This document shows, one piece after another, positions 25,104 through 36,419 of a stretch of DNA of 64,000 nt. The position numbers and the translations under genes are program-made. Position 1 is the stretch's first letter, and every line of letters begins with the position of its first letter. The notes under the pieces were generated by a model that saw only the letters and a program-made list of their open reading frames with translations, did not search any database and was not told the origin of the DNA. Source of the stretch: Cognatishimia sp. F0-27 (lineage in GTDB: Bacteria; Pseudomonadota; Alphaproteobacteria; Rhodobacterales; Rhodobacteraceae); assembly GCF_020667845.1 (NCBI RefSeq), contig NZ_JAFMPQ010000031.1, positions 1-64,000 of the forward strand. Reading direction: 5' to 3'.

Positions 25104-26978
25104 ATGGACAGCTTTCTCTACCAGGCAACGGTGTTTCTGCTGGCGGCGGTGATTGCCGTGCCAATTGCCTCACGCCTCGGGCTGGGCTCGGTTCTTGGCT
25201 ACCTACTGGCCGGGCTTGTCATCGGTCCCGCGCTCGGCCTCGTCGCCGATACCAAGGATCTTCAGCATTTCGCAGAGTTCGGCGTGGTCATGATGCTGTT
25301 CATCATCGGGCTGGAACTGGAACCGCGTGCCCTGTGGGACATGCGCACCCGGCTCATCGGGCTTGGCGGACTGCAGATCTTTGTCACGATGGGGCTGTTT
25401 ACCGGCGCGGCCATGGCGCTCGGGCTCGAATGGCAGACGGCGGTGGCCGTGGGCATGATCCTCGCGCTGAGTTCGACCGCCATCGTTCTGCAAACCCTGA
25501 CCGAAAAGGGGTTGATGCAAACCCAGGGCGGCCGCTCCGCCTTCTCCGTCCTGCTCTCGCAGGACATCGCCGTGATCCCAATGTTGGTGGTGCTGCCACT
25601 GCTCGCGGTCGCAGCGCCGGTGCAAATCGCACCCGATGGCTCCCTGACACGCATCGCGGACGACGCGCATCACACCATGTCTCTTGTCGAGGGCTTACCC
25701 GGTTGGGGGGCCGCGCTTGTCACGATGGGGGCCGTTGTGGCGATCATCCTCGCCGGGGTGTTCGGTGCCCGCCCGGCGTTTCATTTCATCCATGCTTCCC
25801 GCCTGCCGGAGATGTTCACCGCCGTCGCGTTGCTCATCGTGGTCGGGATTGGCTTTTTGATGATGCTTGTGGGTCTCTCTCCCGCTCTGGGCACCTTCCT
25901 TGCCGGGGTCGTTCTCGCCAACAGTGAATTCCGGCACGAGCTCGAATCCGATATCGCGCCCTTCAAGGGGCTGCTGCTGGGGCTGTTCTTCATCACCGTC
26001 GGCGCGGGGATCGACATCCCCACCCTGATGGCAGAGCCGTTCACCCTGCTCGGGCTGGCGCTCGGGGTCATCCTGCTCAAGGGGCTGGTTCTCTTCGGGC
26101 TCGGCAAGATTTTCGGTCTCAAGGGGCGCGACCAGTGGCTCTTTACCCTTGGGCTGGCGCAAGCGGGCGAATTCGGCTTCGTGCTCATCTCCTTCGCGCT
26201 GCAGACCTCCGTTCTGACCGACGCGCTCGGGGGGCGGCTTTTGATGATCGTGGCGCTCTCGATGCTGATCACGCCGTTGCTCTTCATCCTTTACGAGATG
26301 CTGTCGCGCCGCATGGCCGATGACAGCACCCCCAATCAGGAAGCCGATACAATCGACGAAAAAGGCACGGTGATCATCGCCGGGATCGGCCGTTTCGGAC
26401 AGGTGGTGAACCGGCTGGTGCAATCGACGGGGCACAAAACGGTGGTGCTGGATCACAACATGCAGACGATCCACCTGATGCGACGGTTTGGCTACAAGGG
26501 CTTCTTTGGCGACCCGACCCGCCCGGAATTGCTGCACGCCGCCGGCATTGACGACGCTCAGGTGCTTGTTGCCGCGCTCGACGACCCCAAGGCCAATTCA
26601 AAGCTGGTGGCCTATGCCCGCCGCGTCCGGCCCGATCTGCACATCATCGCGCGCGCCCGCGACAGGACGCATGTCTACCGGCTGTATCAGGCGGGGGCCA
26701 ATGACATCGTCCGCGAAATGTTCGACAGCGCGCTGCGCGCCGGGCGCTATGCGCTCGAAAATGTCGGCATGTCCGACTACGAAGCCGCCATCGCGCGCGA
26801 TACCTTCTATTACCACGACCGCGAAACCGTGCGCGAGCTGGCGTCCCTTTGGGACCCGGCGATCCCCGCCGCAGAGAACGAAGCCTATATCAAGCGCGCG
26901 CGCGAATTGGAAAAGGACCTCGAAACGGCGCTTTACACCGCTCTGGAGGCCAAGGCCCGCGGCAACGACGCTGCCTGA
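25104..26978 (+). CDS. Kef-type K+/H+ antiporter (CPA2) with RCK domain
   Basis: The 624-aa protein has an N-terminal CPA2 exchanger domain of about 12-13 membrane segments (to about residue 400; FIIGLELEP and ALSSTAIVLQTLTEKG are characteristic). A cytoplasmic TrkA-N/RCK domain follows, with dinucleotide motif GIGRFG (about 425) and FGDPTRPELLHAAG. Glutathione-gated KefB/KefC efflux systems have this layout. I see no KefF/KefG ancillary gene next to it, so gating by glutathione adducts is unproven. Confidence 0.88.
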   Translation: MDSFLYQATVFLLAAVIAVPIASRLGLGSVLGYLLAGLVIGPALGLVADTKDLQHFAEFGVVMMLFIIGLELEPRALWDMRTRLIGLGGLQIFVTMGLFTGAAMALGLEWQTAVAVGMILALSSTAIVLQTLTEKGLMQTQGGRSAFSVLLSQDIAVIPMLVVLPLLAVAAPVQIAPDGSLTRIADDAHHTMSLVEGLPGWGAALVTMGAVVAIILAGVFGARPAFHFIHASRLPEMFTAVALLIVVGIGFLMMLVGLSPALGTFLAGVVLANSEFRHELESDIAPFKGLLLGLFFITVGAGIDIPTLMAEPFTLLGLALGVILLKGLVLFGLGKIFGLKGRDQWLFTLGLAQAGEFGFVLISFALQTSVLTDALGGRLLMIVALSMLITPLLFILYEMLSRRMADDSTPNQEADTIDEKGTVIIAGIGRFGQVVNRLVQSTGHKTVVLDHNMQTIHLMRRFGYKGFFGDPTRPELLHAAGIDDAQVLVAALDDPKANSKLVAYARRVRPDLHIIARARDRTHVYRLYQAGANDIVREMFDSALRAGRYALENVGMSDYEAAIARDTFYYHDRETVRELASLWDPAIPAAENEAYIKRARELEKDLETALYTALEAKARGNDAA

Positions 26979-27288
26979 GGACGGGGCCGCCGTTGACGGC
27001 GGGCTCAGAGTCCCTTAGCGCGCGGGCATGGTCGCGCCTGTTGCGAGACGCATATCCACGGCGACCGGGTCTTCCTGTCGCACCCGCATCGCCGCGGCCT
27101 CGCACACCCAGCGGTGTCGCATGCATCCGCTGCGCGTCTGCCGCTGGTCATCCGCCTGCCTCGCAAACGCCGCACGGGCGGGTCTGGCGGAACATCAAGC
27201 AAAAGGCCCCGGGCATCGCCCGAGGCCTCTATCGCTGTGATGATGATCATCGTCATGGTGTCCGGGCACTTGCATGCCCGATGCCGGA
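26979..27288. other. spacer between convergent kef-type gene and carD
   Basis: Apart from the carD terminator and a short hairpin (GGGCA-TGCCC) directly after the carD stop, I see nothing gene-like in this 310-bp stretch. Confidence 0.6.
27201..27228 (-). terminator. Rho-independent terminator of carD
   Basis: On the minus strand AGGCCTCGGGC-GAT-GCCCGGGGCCT is a near-perfect stem followed by TTTT. Confidence 0.8.
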
Positions 27289-27798
27289 TTACGCCGCGCG
27301 CAGACCGAGCACCTCATCCACCTGACGCGCTGCCGCGACCTCGTCGCCGCCGGATACAGCCGCCACTTCGCGGGTCAAACGCTCCAGCGCGGCTTCGTAA
27401 AGCTGACGCTCGGAGTAGCTCTGCTCGCGCTGGTCATCGGCGCGGTGCAAGTCGCGCACCACCTCCGCAATGGCAATCAGATCGCCGGAGTTGATCTTCT
27501 GTTCGTATTCCTGCGCCCGGCGGGACCACATGGCCCGCTTGACCTTGGCCTTGCCCTTGAGGGTCTTCATCGCCTGGCTCACGACATCCGGGCTGGACAG
27601 CGAGCGCATGCCCACATCCGTGGCCTTGTGCGTCGGAACGCGCAACGTCATCTTGTCCTTCTCGAACGAGATCACAAACAATTCCAGCGTGATGCCAGCG
27701 ATTTCCTGCTCCTCGATGGACACGATCTGACCGACGCCATGGGCAGGGTAGACAACATAGTCATTCGGGCGGAATTCTGGCTTCTTCGCTTTGCTCAT
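27289..27798 (-). CDS. carD: CarD-family transcriptional regulator
   Basis: The ATG at 27798, with AAGGA upstream, gives 169 aa. The N-terminal CarD/TRCF RNA-polymerase-interaction domain (about 8-65) has FRPNDYVVYPAHGVGQIVSI. A helical C-terminal domain follows, with VKRAMWSRRAQEYEQKINSG. CarD binds the RNA polymerase beta subunit and stabilises open complexes. In alphaproteobacteria it supports promoters with weak -10 elements. Upstream lies a terminator-like hairpin, so read-through from fdxA is probably limited. Confidence 0.92.
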   Translation of the reverse strand: MSKAKKPEFRPNDYVVYPAHGVGQIVSIEEQEIAGITLELFVISFEKDKMTLRVPTHKATDVGMRSLSSPDVVSQAMKTLKGKAKVKRAMWSRRAQEYEQKINSGDLIAIAEVVRDLHRADDQREQSYSERQLYEAALERLTREVAAVSGGDEVAAARQVDEVLGLRAA

Positions 27799-27857
27799 AC
27801 GTGTTGTATCCTTGTGTTCCCCGCTGCGGCGGATGCGGCTCCCGACATCCTCAGGCG

Positions 27858-27942
27858 ACAAAAAAGGCGGACGGGCTCTTGCGAAACCCGTTCACCTTTC
27901 CGGATCTTTCGATCAATTGACCGGGTCGCGAACGATCCGGAA
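27858..27942 (-). ncRNA. two-hairpin RNA ending in a terminator, upstream of carD
   Basis: On the minus strand TTCCGGATC (27942-27934) pairs perfectly with GATCCGGAA (27906-27898). It is followed immediately by AAAGG/ACGGG paired with CCCGT/CCTTT-type sequence and TTTTTT at 27865-27860. This could be the 3' end of the fdxA mRNA, an attenuator in the carD leader or an independent small RNA. Confidence 0.5.
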
Positions 27943-28088
27943 CCTTTTGCAACGTGCCTTCATTGTACAGTGTTATATCACAATTTCACGACATATGACA
28001 CCATATTCGAATGGGGCATAAAGCGTATTTCTATCAATGAATTACGCGCGAAAGCTCAGGCTTCACGCGAAGCGCTGCGCCGAATCGA

Positions 28089-28427
28089 TCAGCCGCCCTC
28101 GCCGGGCGCCTCTGAGAAGTACTTGTCGAGCTTGCCCGTCTCGCCGTCGCGCTCCTCTGCCTCGGGCAGCGGGTCTTTCTTGGTGATGATCACCGGCCAG
28201 GCTTCAGAGTATTTGCGATTGAACTCGACCCATTTTTCCATGTCCGGCTCCGTGTCCGGGCGGATCGCATCGGCCGGGCATTCCGGCTCACAGACACCGC
28301 AATCGATGCATTCGTCGGGGTGGATCACCAGCATGTTCTCACCCTCGTAGAAACAATCCACCGGGCACACTTCGACGCAGTCGGTGTATTTGCACGCGAT
28401 ACAGTTGTCCGTGACGATATAGGTCAT
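28089..28427 (-). CDS. fdxA: seven-iron ferredoxin (FdxA type)
   Basis: The 112-aa protein has Cys9, Cys12, Cys17, Cys21 and Cys25, then Cys40, Cys43, Cys46 and Cys50. This is the spacing of Azotobacter FdI-type ferredoxins with one 3Fe-4S and one 4Fe-4S cluster. The acidic C-terminal extension (about 60-112) is typical. It is a small soluble electron carrier; the redox partner is not identifiable here. It follows the S4-domain gene by 47 bp and precedes carD. Confidence 0.93.
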   Translation of the reverse strand: MTYIVTDNCIACKYTDCVEVCPVDCFYEGENMLVIHPDECIDCGVCEPECPADAIRPDTEPDMEKWVEFNRKYSEAWPVIITKKDPLPEAEERDGETGKLDKYFSEAPGEGG

Positions 28428-28474
28428 GCGCGATCCTCAAACGTTGCGGGTTGTGACTAATGGCTCCCGCGCGA

Positions 28475-28843
28475 TCATTCAAGCGCGTCTGACCGCGACT
28501 TTTCGATCATGCGCCGGTCGCGCTTCGTCGGGCGGCCCTTGCCTTCGAACCGAGGCACCGGGGGGGCCAGCTCGCGGGGTTTGGGGGGATCGAGATCGGT
28601 ATAAAGCGCCTGGGCTTCCGGCGCCGGGCCGCGCCGTTCGCCAAGCGCTTCGATGCGGATCACCCGCACGTCCCGTGCCTGCGGAAAGGTCAGAACGTCA
28701 CCGGGCTCTACGGCAAAGGCCGGCTTCGAGATCGGTGTGCCATTGACCCGGCATCGCGACTCCGACACCACCCTTGCGGCCAGCGACCGCGTTTTGAAAA
28801 ACCGCGCATGCCACAGCCATTTGTCGATGCGCAGTTTGCTCAT
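28475..28843 (-). CDS. S4-domain RNA-binding protein (Hsp15-like)
   Basis: The start at 28843 (MSKLRIDKWLWHARFFKTRS) gives 122 aa. The S4 fold occupies about residues 1-65, with SRCRVNGTPISKPAFAVEPG and DVLTFPQ. The tail is rich in Lys/Arg (KGRPTKRDRRMIEKSR). Hsp15-type proteins bind 50S subunits carrying stalled nascent chains. A role in ribosome rescue is inferred from the family only. Confidence 0.85.
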   Translation of the reverse strand: MSKLRIDKWLWHARFFKTRSLAARVVSESRCRVNGTPISKPAFAVEPGDVLTFPQARDVRVIRIEALGERRGPAPEAQALYTDLDPPKPRELAPPVPRFEGKGRPTKRDRRMIEKSRSDALE

Positions 28844-28878
28844 GCCGCCCTCGTTCTGAAAACTCGCCTCAGTCCAAA

Positions 28879-28925
28879 GAAAAGCCCGCCACCGGCACAT
28901 ATTCAAGTGTCCTCGGGGCGGGCTT
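28879..28925 (-). terminator. Rho-independent terminator after the Suv3-like helicase
   Basis: AAGCCCGCC and GGCGGGCTT are exact complements 26 bp apart. The minus-strand transcript then runs into TTTTCTTT. Confidence 0.75.
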
Positions 28926-28946
28926 CACGATTGCGTCAGGCTTTGC

Positions 28947-31907
<2,961 letters not shown>

Positions 31908-31990
31908 GAGAGAGGGACCGTTTCCTGTCTGCCGCGGTCTGGACGGGTGGCCGCGCAGACGCGCGGCTCCCGATCTTCCCGGTATCCTGT

Positions 31991-32557
31991 CTAGAGCCGA
32001 ATCCCCAAGGCAACGCGCTCCAGACGCTCCATCGCCTTTTCGACGTCTTCGTCATGCGGGCGCAAGGCCAAAGCGCGCGCATAGGCTTCGTAAGCCAGGA
32101 CGGGCCGGTCGACCCGCTCATGAATCGCCCCGATCCCGCGCATTGCGGCAAAATGCTGCGGGTTGAGCGTCAGCGTGCGTTCCAGCGCATCCATGGCCGG
32201 GCCGAACCGTTCAGCCTGGAAATAGGCCAGCGCCAGCCCGTGCCAGCCTTCGGCAAAGGCTGGCGCATGGTCGGTCAGCGCCCGGAAATGCTCTGTTGCG
32301 GCGGCATGGTCGCGCACGGCGAGTGCGTCATGGCCGCGCTTGAGCAGCAGGTCCATGCTCGCCGAACCGGACTTGCCCCAGGCGTCGATCACCTGCCGTT
32401 CGAGCCGTTGCGCGGCGGCGGCATTCTCCGCCTCGCCCAGCTGACGCAAAAGGTCGGCCGCGCGATCCTCCGCCCAGCCGGTAACGGGTATGGAAAACCC
32501 GACTACGGCCAAAAGTGCCGTGACGGTAGATTTGAAACTGCGATGTCTCGTGCTCAT
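31991..32557 (-). CDS. periplasmic tetratricopeptide-repeat protein
   Basis: The 188-aa protein has a signal peptide (about 1-29, ending near GWA-ED). Three TPR-like units follow: HAAATEHFRALTDHAPAFAE, AWHGLALAYFQAERFGPAMD and IGAIHERVDRPVLAYEAYAR. TPR proteins are scaffolds, and the partner is unknown. It diverges from the SCP2 gene across 63 bp, so both share a short promoter region. Confidence 0.8.
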   Translation of the reverse strand: MSTRHRSFKSTVTALLAVVGFSIPVTGWAEDRAADLLRQLGEAENAAAAQRLERQVIDAWGKSGSASMDLLLKRGHDALAVRDHAAATEHFRALTDHAPAFAEGWHGLALAYFQAERFGPAMDALERTLTLNPQHFAAMRGIGAIHERVDRPVLAYEAYARALALRPHDEDVEKAMERLERVALGIRL

Positions 32558-32620
32558 AACCCAAGTGTAGCGCCTGGGTTGAGGAATGCCAGCGCACGAT
32601 TACGAGAGAAAGGCACTCTG

Positions 32621-32911
32621 ATGAGCGATACGATCCAAGCAGCCGTGGCGGCGCTGAATGAAAAGATGGCCGGGGACGGTTTTGATGGCACCGCAAAGTT
32701 TGTCATGGGCGACGAAGGCAGTTTCATCGTCGACGACACCGGCGCCCACGCGGGCGAGGCCGAGGCCGACGTGACACTGACGGCCGATGTGGACACGTTC
32801 CAGCAGATTTTCGAAGGCGAGCTGAACCCGACCGCCGCCTTCATGTCCGGCCAGCTGACCATCGATGGCGACATGGGCAAAGCGATGCAGCTTGCGCAGG
32901 TTCTCGCCTGA
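32621..32911 (+). CDS. SCP2 sterol-carrier-domain protein
   Basis: The ATG at 32621 gives a 96-aa single-domain protein. The SCP2 pattern is visible: GTAKFVMGDEGSFIVDDTG, then AEADVTLTADVDTFQQIFEG and GQLTIDGDMGKAMQLAQVL. The fold binds lipid-like ligands. Its stop overlaps the next start (TGATG), so it is coupled to a lysophospholipase-like hydrolase, which hints at a common lipid function. Confidence 0.88.
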   Translation: MSDTIQAAVAALNEKMAGDGFDGTAKFVMGDEGSFIVDDTGAHAGEAEADVTLTADVDTFQQIFEGELNPTAAFMSGQLTIDGDMGKAMQLAQVLA

Positions 32912-33873
32912 TGACGCTTGCCTCTGCTCCCTTCTTCGCCGATCTCGCCGAAGGCCCGGCGGAGGCGCGCGGCTGGTGGGTGCAGGCCGATGACGGTCTG
33001 CGCCTGCGGGTTGCCCATTACCCTTCCGACGAGGCGCGCGGCACGATCTTTCTGTTTCCTGGCCGCACGGAATATGTCGAAAAATACGGGCGCACGGCAG
33101 ACGATTTCGCCGCGCGCGGCTATCACACGCTGACCATCGACTGGCGCGGTCAGGGTATGGCGGACCGCATGCTGGACGACCGTCTCGCCGGCCATGTGGC
33201 GGTGTTCGAGGATTACCAGCGCGATGTGGCGGCCATGATGCGGGCCGCAGAGCAGCTTGATCTCCCGCGCCCCTATCACCTGATCGGGCATTCCATGGGC
33301 GGCGCGATTGGCCTGCGCGCCGTGATCAACGGCCTGCCGGTTGCGTCCTGCGCCTTCACCGGGCCGATGTGGGGCATCAAGATGCGTCAGGCGATCCGCC
33401 CCGCGGCCTGGGCGCTGAGCTGGTCCTCCAAACAGGTCGGCCTCAGCCACCTCTTTGCCCCCGGCACCGGAATCGAAAGCTACACCGCGACAGGGGCGTT
33501 CGAGGACAACACGCTCACGACCGACCCCGACATGTGGGATTACATGCGGCGTCAGGTTCTGGCGCAGCCCGAGTTGCAGCTGGGTGGCCCGTCGATGCAT
33601 TGGCTGCACGAGGCGCTGGCGGAATGCTGGGCGCTGTCACGCCTGCCCTCGCCACGCGTGCCCTGCCTGACCTATTGCGGCACCAACGAGCGGATCGTGG
33701 ATGTGCCGCGCATCGCAGACCGGATGGCGCGCTGGCCAAACGGGCGACTGGAAATGCTCGACGGCGCAGAGCATGAGATCCTCATGGAGCGCCCCGAGAT
33801 CCGGGAGGTCGTGATTGCGGGGTTGACCGCACATTTTGACCGCGCCGGAGAGGCTCCGGCTCTCTCCGCCTGA
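32911..33873 (+). CDS. pldB: lysophospholipase-like alpha/beta hydrolase
   Basis: The 320-aa protein belongs to the PldB/monoacylglycerol-lipase branch. It has FLFPGRTEYVEKYGRTADDF, DWRGQGMADR, and the nucleophile elbow GHSMGG with Ser118. The late DGAEHEILME supplies the likely catalytic His. It probably cleaves acyl esters of lysophospholipids or monoacylglycerols. It is coupled to the SCP2 gene by a one-base overlap. The symbol is by family resemblance. Confidence 0.82.
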   Translation: MTLASAPFFADLAEGPAEARGWWVQADDGLRLRVAHYPSDEARGTIFLFPGRTEYVEKYGRTADDFAARGYHTLTIDWRGQGMADRMLDDRLAGHVAVFEDYQRDVAAMMRAAEQLDLPRPYHLIGHSMGGAIGLRAVINGLPVASCAFTGPMWGIKMRQAIRPAAWALSWSSKQVGLSHLFAPGTGIESYTATGAFEDNTLTTDPDMWDYMRRQVLAQPELQLGGPSMHWLHEALAECWALSRLPSPRVPCLTYCGTNERIVDVPRIADRMARWPNGRLEMLDGAEHEILMERPEIREVVIAGLTAHFDRAGEAPALSA

Positions 33874-33914
33874 AGGCTCTCAACCGCCGGCATCGTCAAG
33901 CTGTCCGGCGGGAC

Positions 33915-34027
33915 AGGTCACCGGCGGGCCGGGCCATCGGCGGGACAGGTCAATGACGGGCCAGGTGATCAGCGGGTCGGGCCAATGACGCGCAAGGTCA
34001 ATGACGGGCTAGGTCAATGGCGGGCCC
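33915..34027. repeat. 16-bp tandem repeat, about seven copies
   Basis: Units related to AGGTCAATGACGGGCC start at 33915, 33931, 33947, 33963, 33979, 33995 and 34011. They fill most of the 182-bp space between the convergent hydrolase and aldolase genes. Confidence 0.8.
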
Positions 34028-34055
34028 TGACCGGGGCCTCTCCCGTCGGCACCGG

Positions 34056-34823
34056 TCAGTCGATCGCACGCACCCCGCGCGCCGCGGCATTCGCCCCTGC
34101 CCGCATCCAGCCATGCTCCGAGCCGATGAAAAACATGCTCACCCCGTAGGCGCGTGCCCATTCCTGCGCCTTTTCCGCGTCGGGCACGAAGCTCATATAG
34201 GCCTTGCCGGCACCGCGTGCGGCCTCCCCCACGCGGGTCAAGGCGGCGGCAAGGTCGTCGCTGGACTGATGGTCGTGACCATAGCCCACAGACAAATCCG
34301 CAGGTCCGAGGAAAAGCCCGTCGATGCCAGGAACAGCGGCAATCGCCTCGCAGGCCTCCACGCCTTCCGGCTCCTCGATCTGTGCGATCACGACGGTTTC
34401 CGAACGGCTTTTTGCCAATAGATCCGGCATGGCGCGGGTCGCGTAATCTGCCCAGCGCGTCGATCCGGCATAGCCGCGCCCATGCAGTCCAAACCGCGCC
34501 GCCCGTGCCATCGTCTCCGCCTGTTCGGCGGTCATGACATGCGGCACCACCACGCCGACCGCGCCGTGATCCAGCGATTGCAGGATCGCGGCGGGGGTTG
34601 CCTCGCCGACGCGCACGAGGATCGGGAAATCGAGCGCACGCCCCATGCCGATGCAGATGTCGAGCGCCGCGCGGTCAAACGGCGCGTGCTCCGCATCGAG
34701 ACACAGGAAATCGAGGTCTGACTGTGCCAGCACCTCAACCAGTTGAAAGGCCGGTGTTTTCAGAAATGTTCCGGCCAGCGGCGCGCCGCTCAGCATCTTC
34801 TCTCGAAATCCGGCTGTTCTCAT
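34056..34823 (-). CDS. HpcH/HpaI-family aldolase
   Basis: The ATG at 34823 with GGGGAGG upstream gives 255 aa. Class II pyruvate-type aldolase motifs are present: LCLDAEHAPFD (41-50), VRVGEATPAAILQSLDHGAVGVVVPHV (read from about 69), IAQIEEPEGVE and FLGPADLSVGYG. It would cleave or form 2-keto-3-deoxy or 4-hydroxy-2-oxo acids using a divalent metal. The true substrate cannot be inferred. No aromatic-degradation genes lie nearby. Confidence 0.85.
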   Translation of the reverse strand: MRTAGFREKMLSGAPLAGTFLKTPAFQLVEVLAQSDLDFLCLDAEHAPFDRAALDICIGMGRALDFPILVRVGEATPAAILQSLDHGAVGVVVPHVMTAEQAETMARAARFGLHGRGYAGSTRWADYATRAMPDLLAKSRSETVVIAQIEEPEGVEACEAIAAVPGIDGLFLGPADLSVGYGHDHQSSDDLAAALTRVGEAARGAGKAYMSFVPDAEKAQEWARAYGVSMFFIGSEHGWMRAGANAAARGVRAID

Positions 34824-35174
34824 GTCGGCGCCTCCCCTGCAACTGGCTGCCGCCACCCTATTGCGCGCGCGGGTCTTGGCAAGCCCCCAAGCGCCGCGCA
34901 TCGAAACCGCCTGCCGCCCGGAAGACCGCGACGTCGGACACGGGCTGCGCTTGCGCCCGCTGGTCCTCCCACGCCCTCACGAACGCCCCCGACGCCGGGC
35001 CGGGGCGCAGCTCTACGCAGCGTCCGGAACAGGAATGCTCCGTGTCACGCGCGTCACCAAGGTCTGGCCCCCAACCGCCGCCTCCCGCTGAGCGCCCCCC
35101 GGCGCGGCGCCAATCACGCCCCGGATCGCACCGCGGCATGGTCATGCGCGGGAAACCTTCTAGTATCGTGGTCG
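34824..35174. other. spacer between divergent aldolase and exonuclease genes
   Basis: This 351-bp GC-rich stretch should hold both promoters. Open frames exist but show no protein-like composition, and no repeat or hairpin stands out. Confidence 0.5.
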
Positions 35175-36419
35175 ATGAAACCTGTCCTGACCTTTACCGA
35201 GCGCGGCATCTATTGCCCGGCGGGCGATTTCTTCATCGACCCATGGCGGCCCGTGGACCGCGCGCTGATCACCCATGGGCATGCCGACCACGCCCGCCCC
35301 GGCCATGCGCGATACCTCGCCACCAAGGCGGCGCTGCCGGTGATGCGGCACCGGCTCGGCGCGATCACCGCAGAAGGTGTCGACTATGGCACGCGGCACC
35401 GGATCGGGGATGCGGAGGTCTCCTTTCATCCCGCCGGCCATCTGCCCGGCTCTGCGCAGATCCGCGTGTCGGTGGGCGGCGAAGTCTGGGTCGTCTCCGG
35501 CGATTACAAGACCGCGCCCGACGGGCTGTGCGAGGCCTTCGAGCCCGTGCCCTGCCACGCCTTCATCACCGAATGCACCTTCGGTCTGCCGGTCTTCACC
35601 TGGGCCGATCAGGCCAGCGTGGCCAAAGAAATCAACGCCTGGTGGGCCGCAAATGCCGCGCAGGGCACCTATTCGCTGCTGGCGGCCTATTCGCTTGGCA
35701 AGGCGCAGCGTCTTTTGCGCATGATCGACCCGGAAATTGCCCCCATCCTCACGCATGGCGCGGTCGAAGCCACGAACGCGGTGCTGCGCGCGCAGGGATA
35801 TGCCCTGCCCGACACCACCCATGTGACCGCGGGGCTCGACGTCAAATCCTGTCCGGGTGCGTTGGTGATTGCACCACCCTCGGCCCTCGGCAGCGCCTGG
35901 GCGCGGCGGTTCAAGCCCGCGTCCTCGGCCTTTGCCTCGGGCTGGATGCGGCTGCGCGGGGTGCGCCGACGGCGTGCGGCAGATCGGGGATTTGTCGTGT
36001 CGGACCACGCGGATTGGCCCGGTTTGCAGGCTGCCATCCGCGAGACCGGCGCGGAGCGGGTCTTCGCCACCCACGGCTATACGGAGATCTTCGCCCGCTG
36101 GCTGCACGCGGAAGGCTATGATGCGGCGGTGGTGCCCACGCAGTTTGGCGGCGAGGAAGAGGACGACATGCCGGTGGTCGAGCCTGCCGACGCAGAACAG
36201 GCCGCCACAGAACAGGCCGCCACAGCCCACAAGGCCGCTCCGGAGACCTCCGACCCGGCCACATCCGCCGCCCCGGACGCCACGGTCCCGTATCCCACCG
36301 GCCAAAACCGTGAAGACGCCACGGCGTCGGCCCCCGCCGACCCAGATCCCGATGACGCCACGGCGTCGGGCCAAACCGACCTGGACACGGGCCCAAACAC
36401 GGGCCCGGACCGCCGATGA
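35175..36419 (+). CDS. ligase-associated DNA damage response exonuclease
   Basis: The ATG at 35175 gives 414 aa. It is a metallo-beta-lactamase/beta-CASP nuclease with HGHADHARPG (34-43), SFHPAGHLPGSAQ and VVSGDYKTAPDG. The family is the exonuclease coupled to the bacterial ATP-dependent ligase. Residues about 330-414 form a disordered Ala/Thr/Asp/Pro tail in which the stretch DATAS recurs; this is longer than I would expect. The stop overlaps the ligase start by 4 bases (ATGA). Confidence 0.88.
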   Translation: MKPVLTFTERGIYCPAGDFFIDPWRPVDRALITHGHADHARPGHARYLATKAALPVMRHRLGAITAEGVDYGTRHRIGDAEVSFHPAGHLPGSAQIRVSVGGEVWVVSGDYKTAPDGLCEAFEPVPCHAFITECTFGLPVFTWADQASVAKEINAWWAANAAQGTYSLLAAYSLGKAQRLLRMIDPEIAPILTHGAVEATNAVLRAQGYALPDTTHVTAGLDVKSCPGALVIAPPSALGSAWARRFKPASSAFASGWMRLRGVRRRRAADRGFVVSDHADWPGLQAAIRETGAERVFATHGYTEIFARWLHAEGYDAAVVPTQFGGEEEDDMPVVEPADAEQAATEQAATAHKAAPETSDPATSAAPDATVPYPTGQNREDATASAPADPDPDDATASGQTDLDTGPNTGPDRR

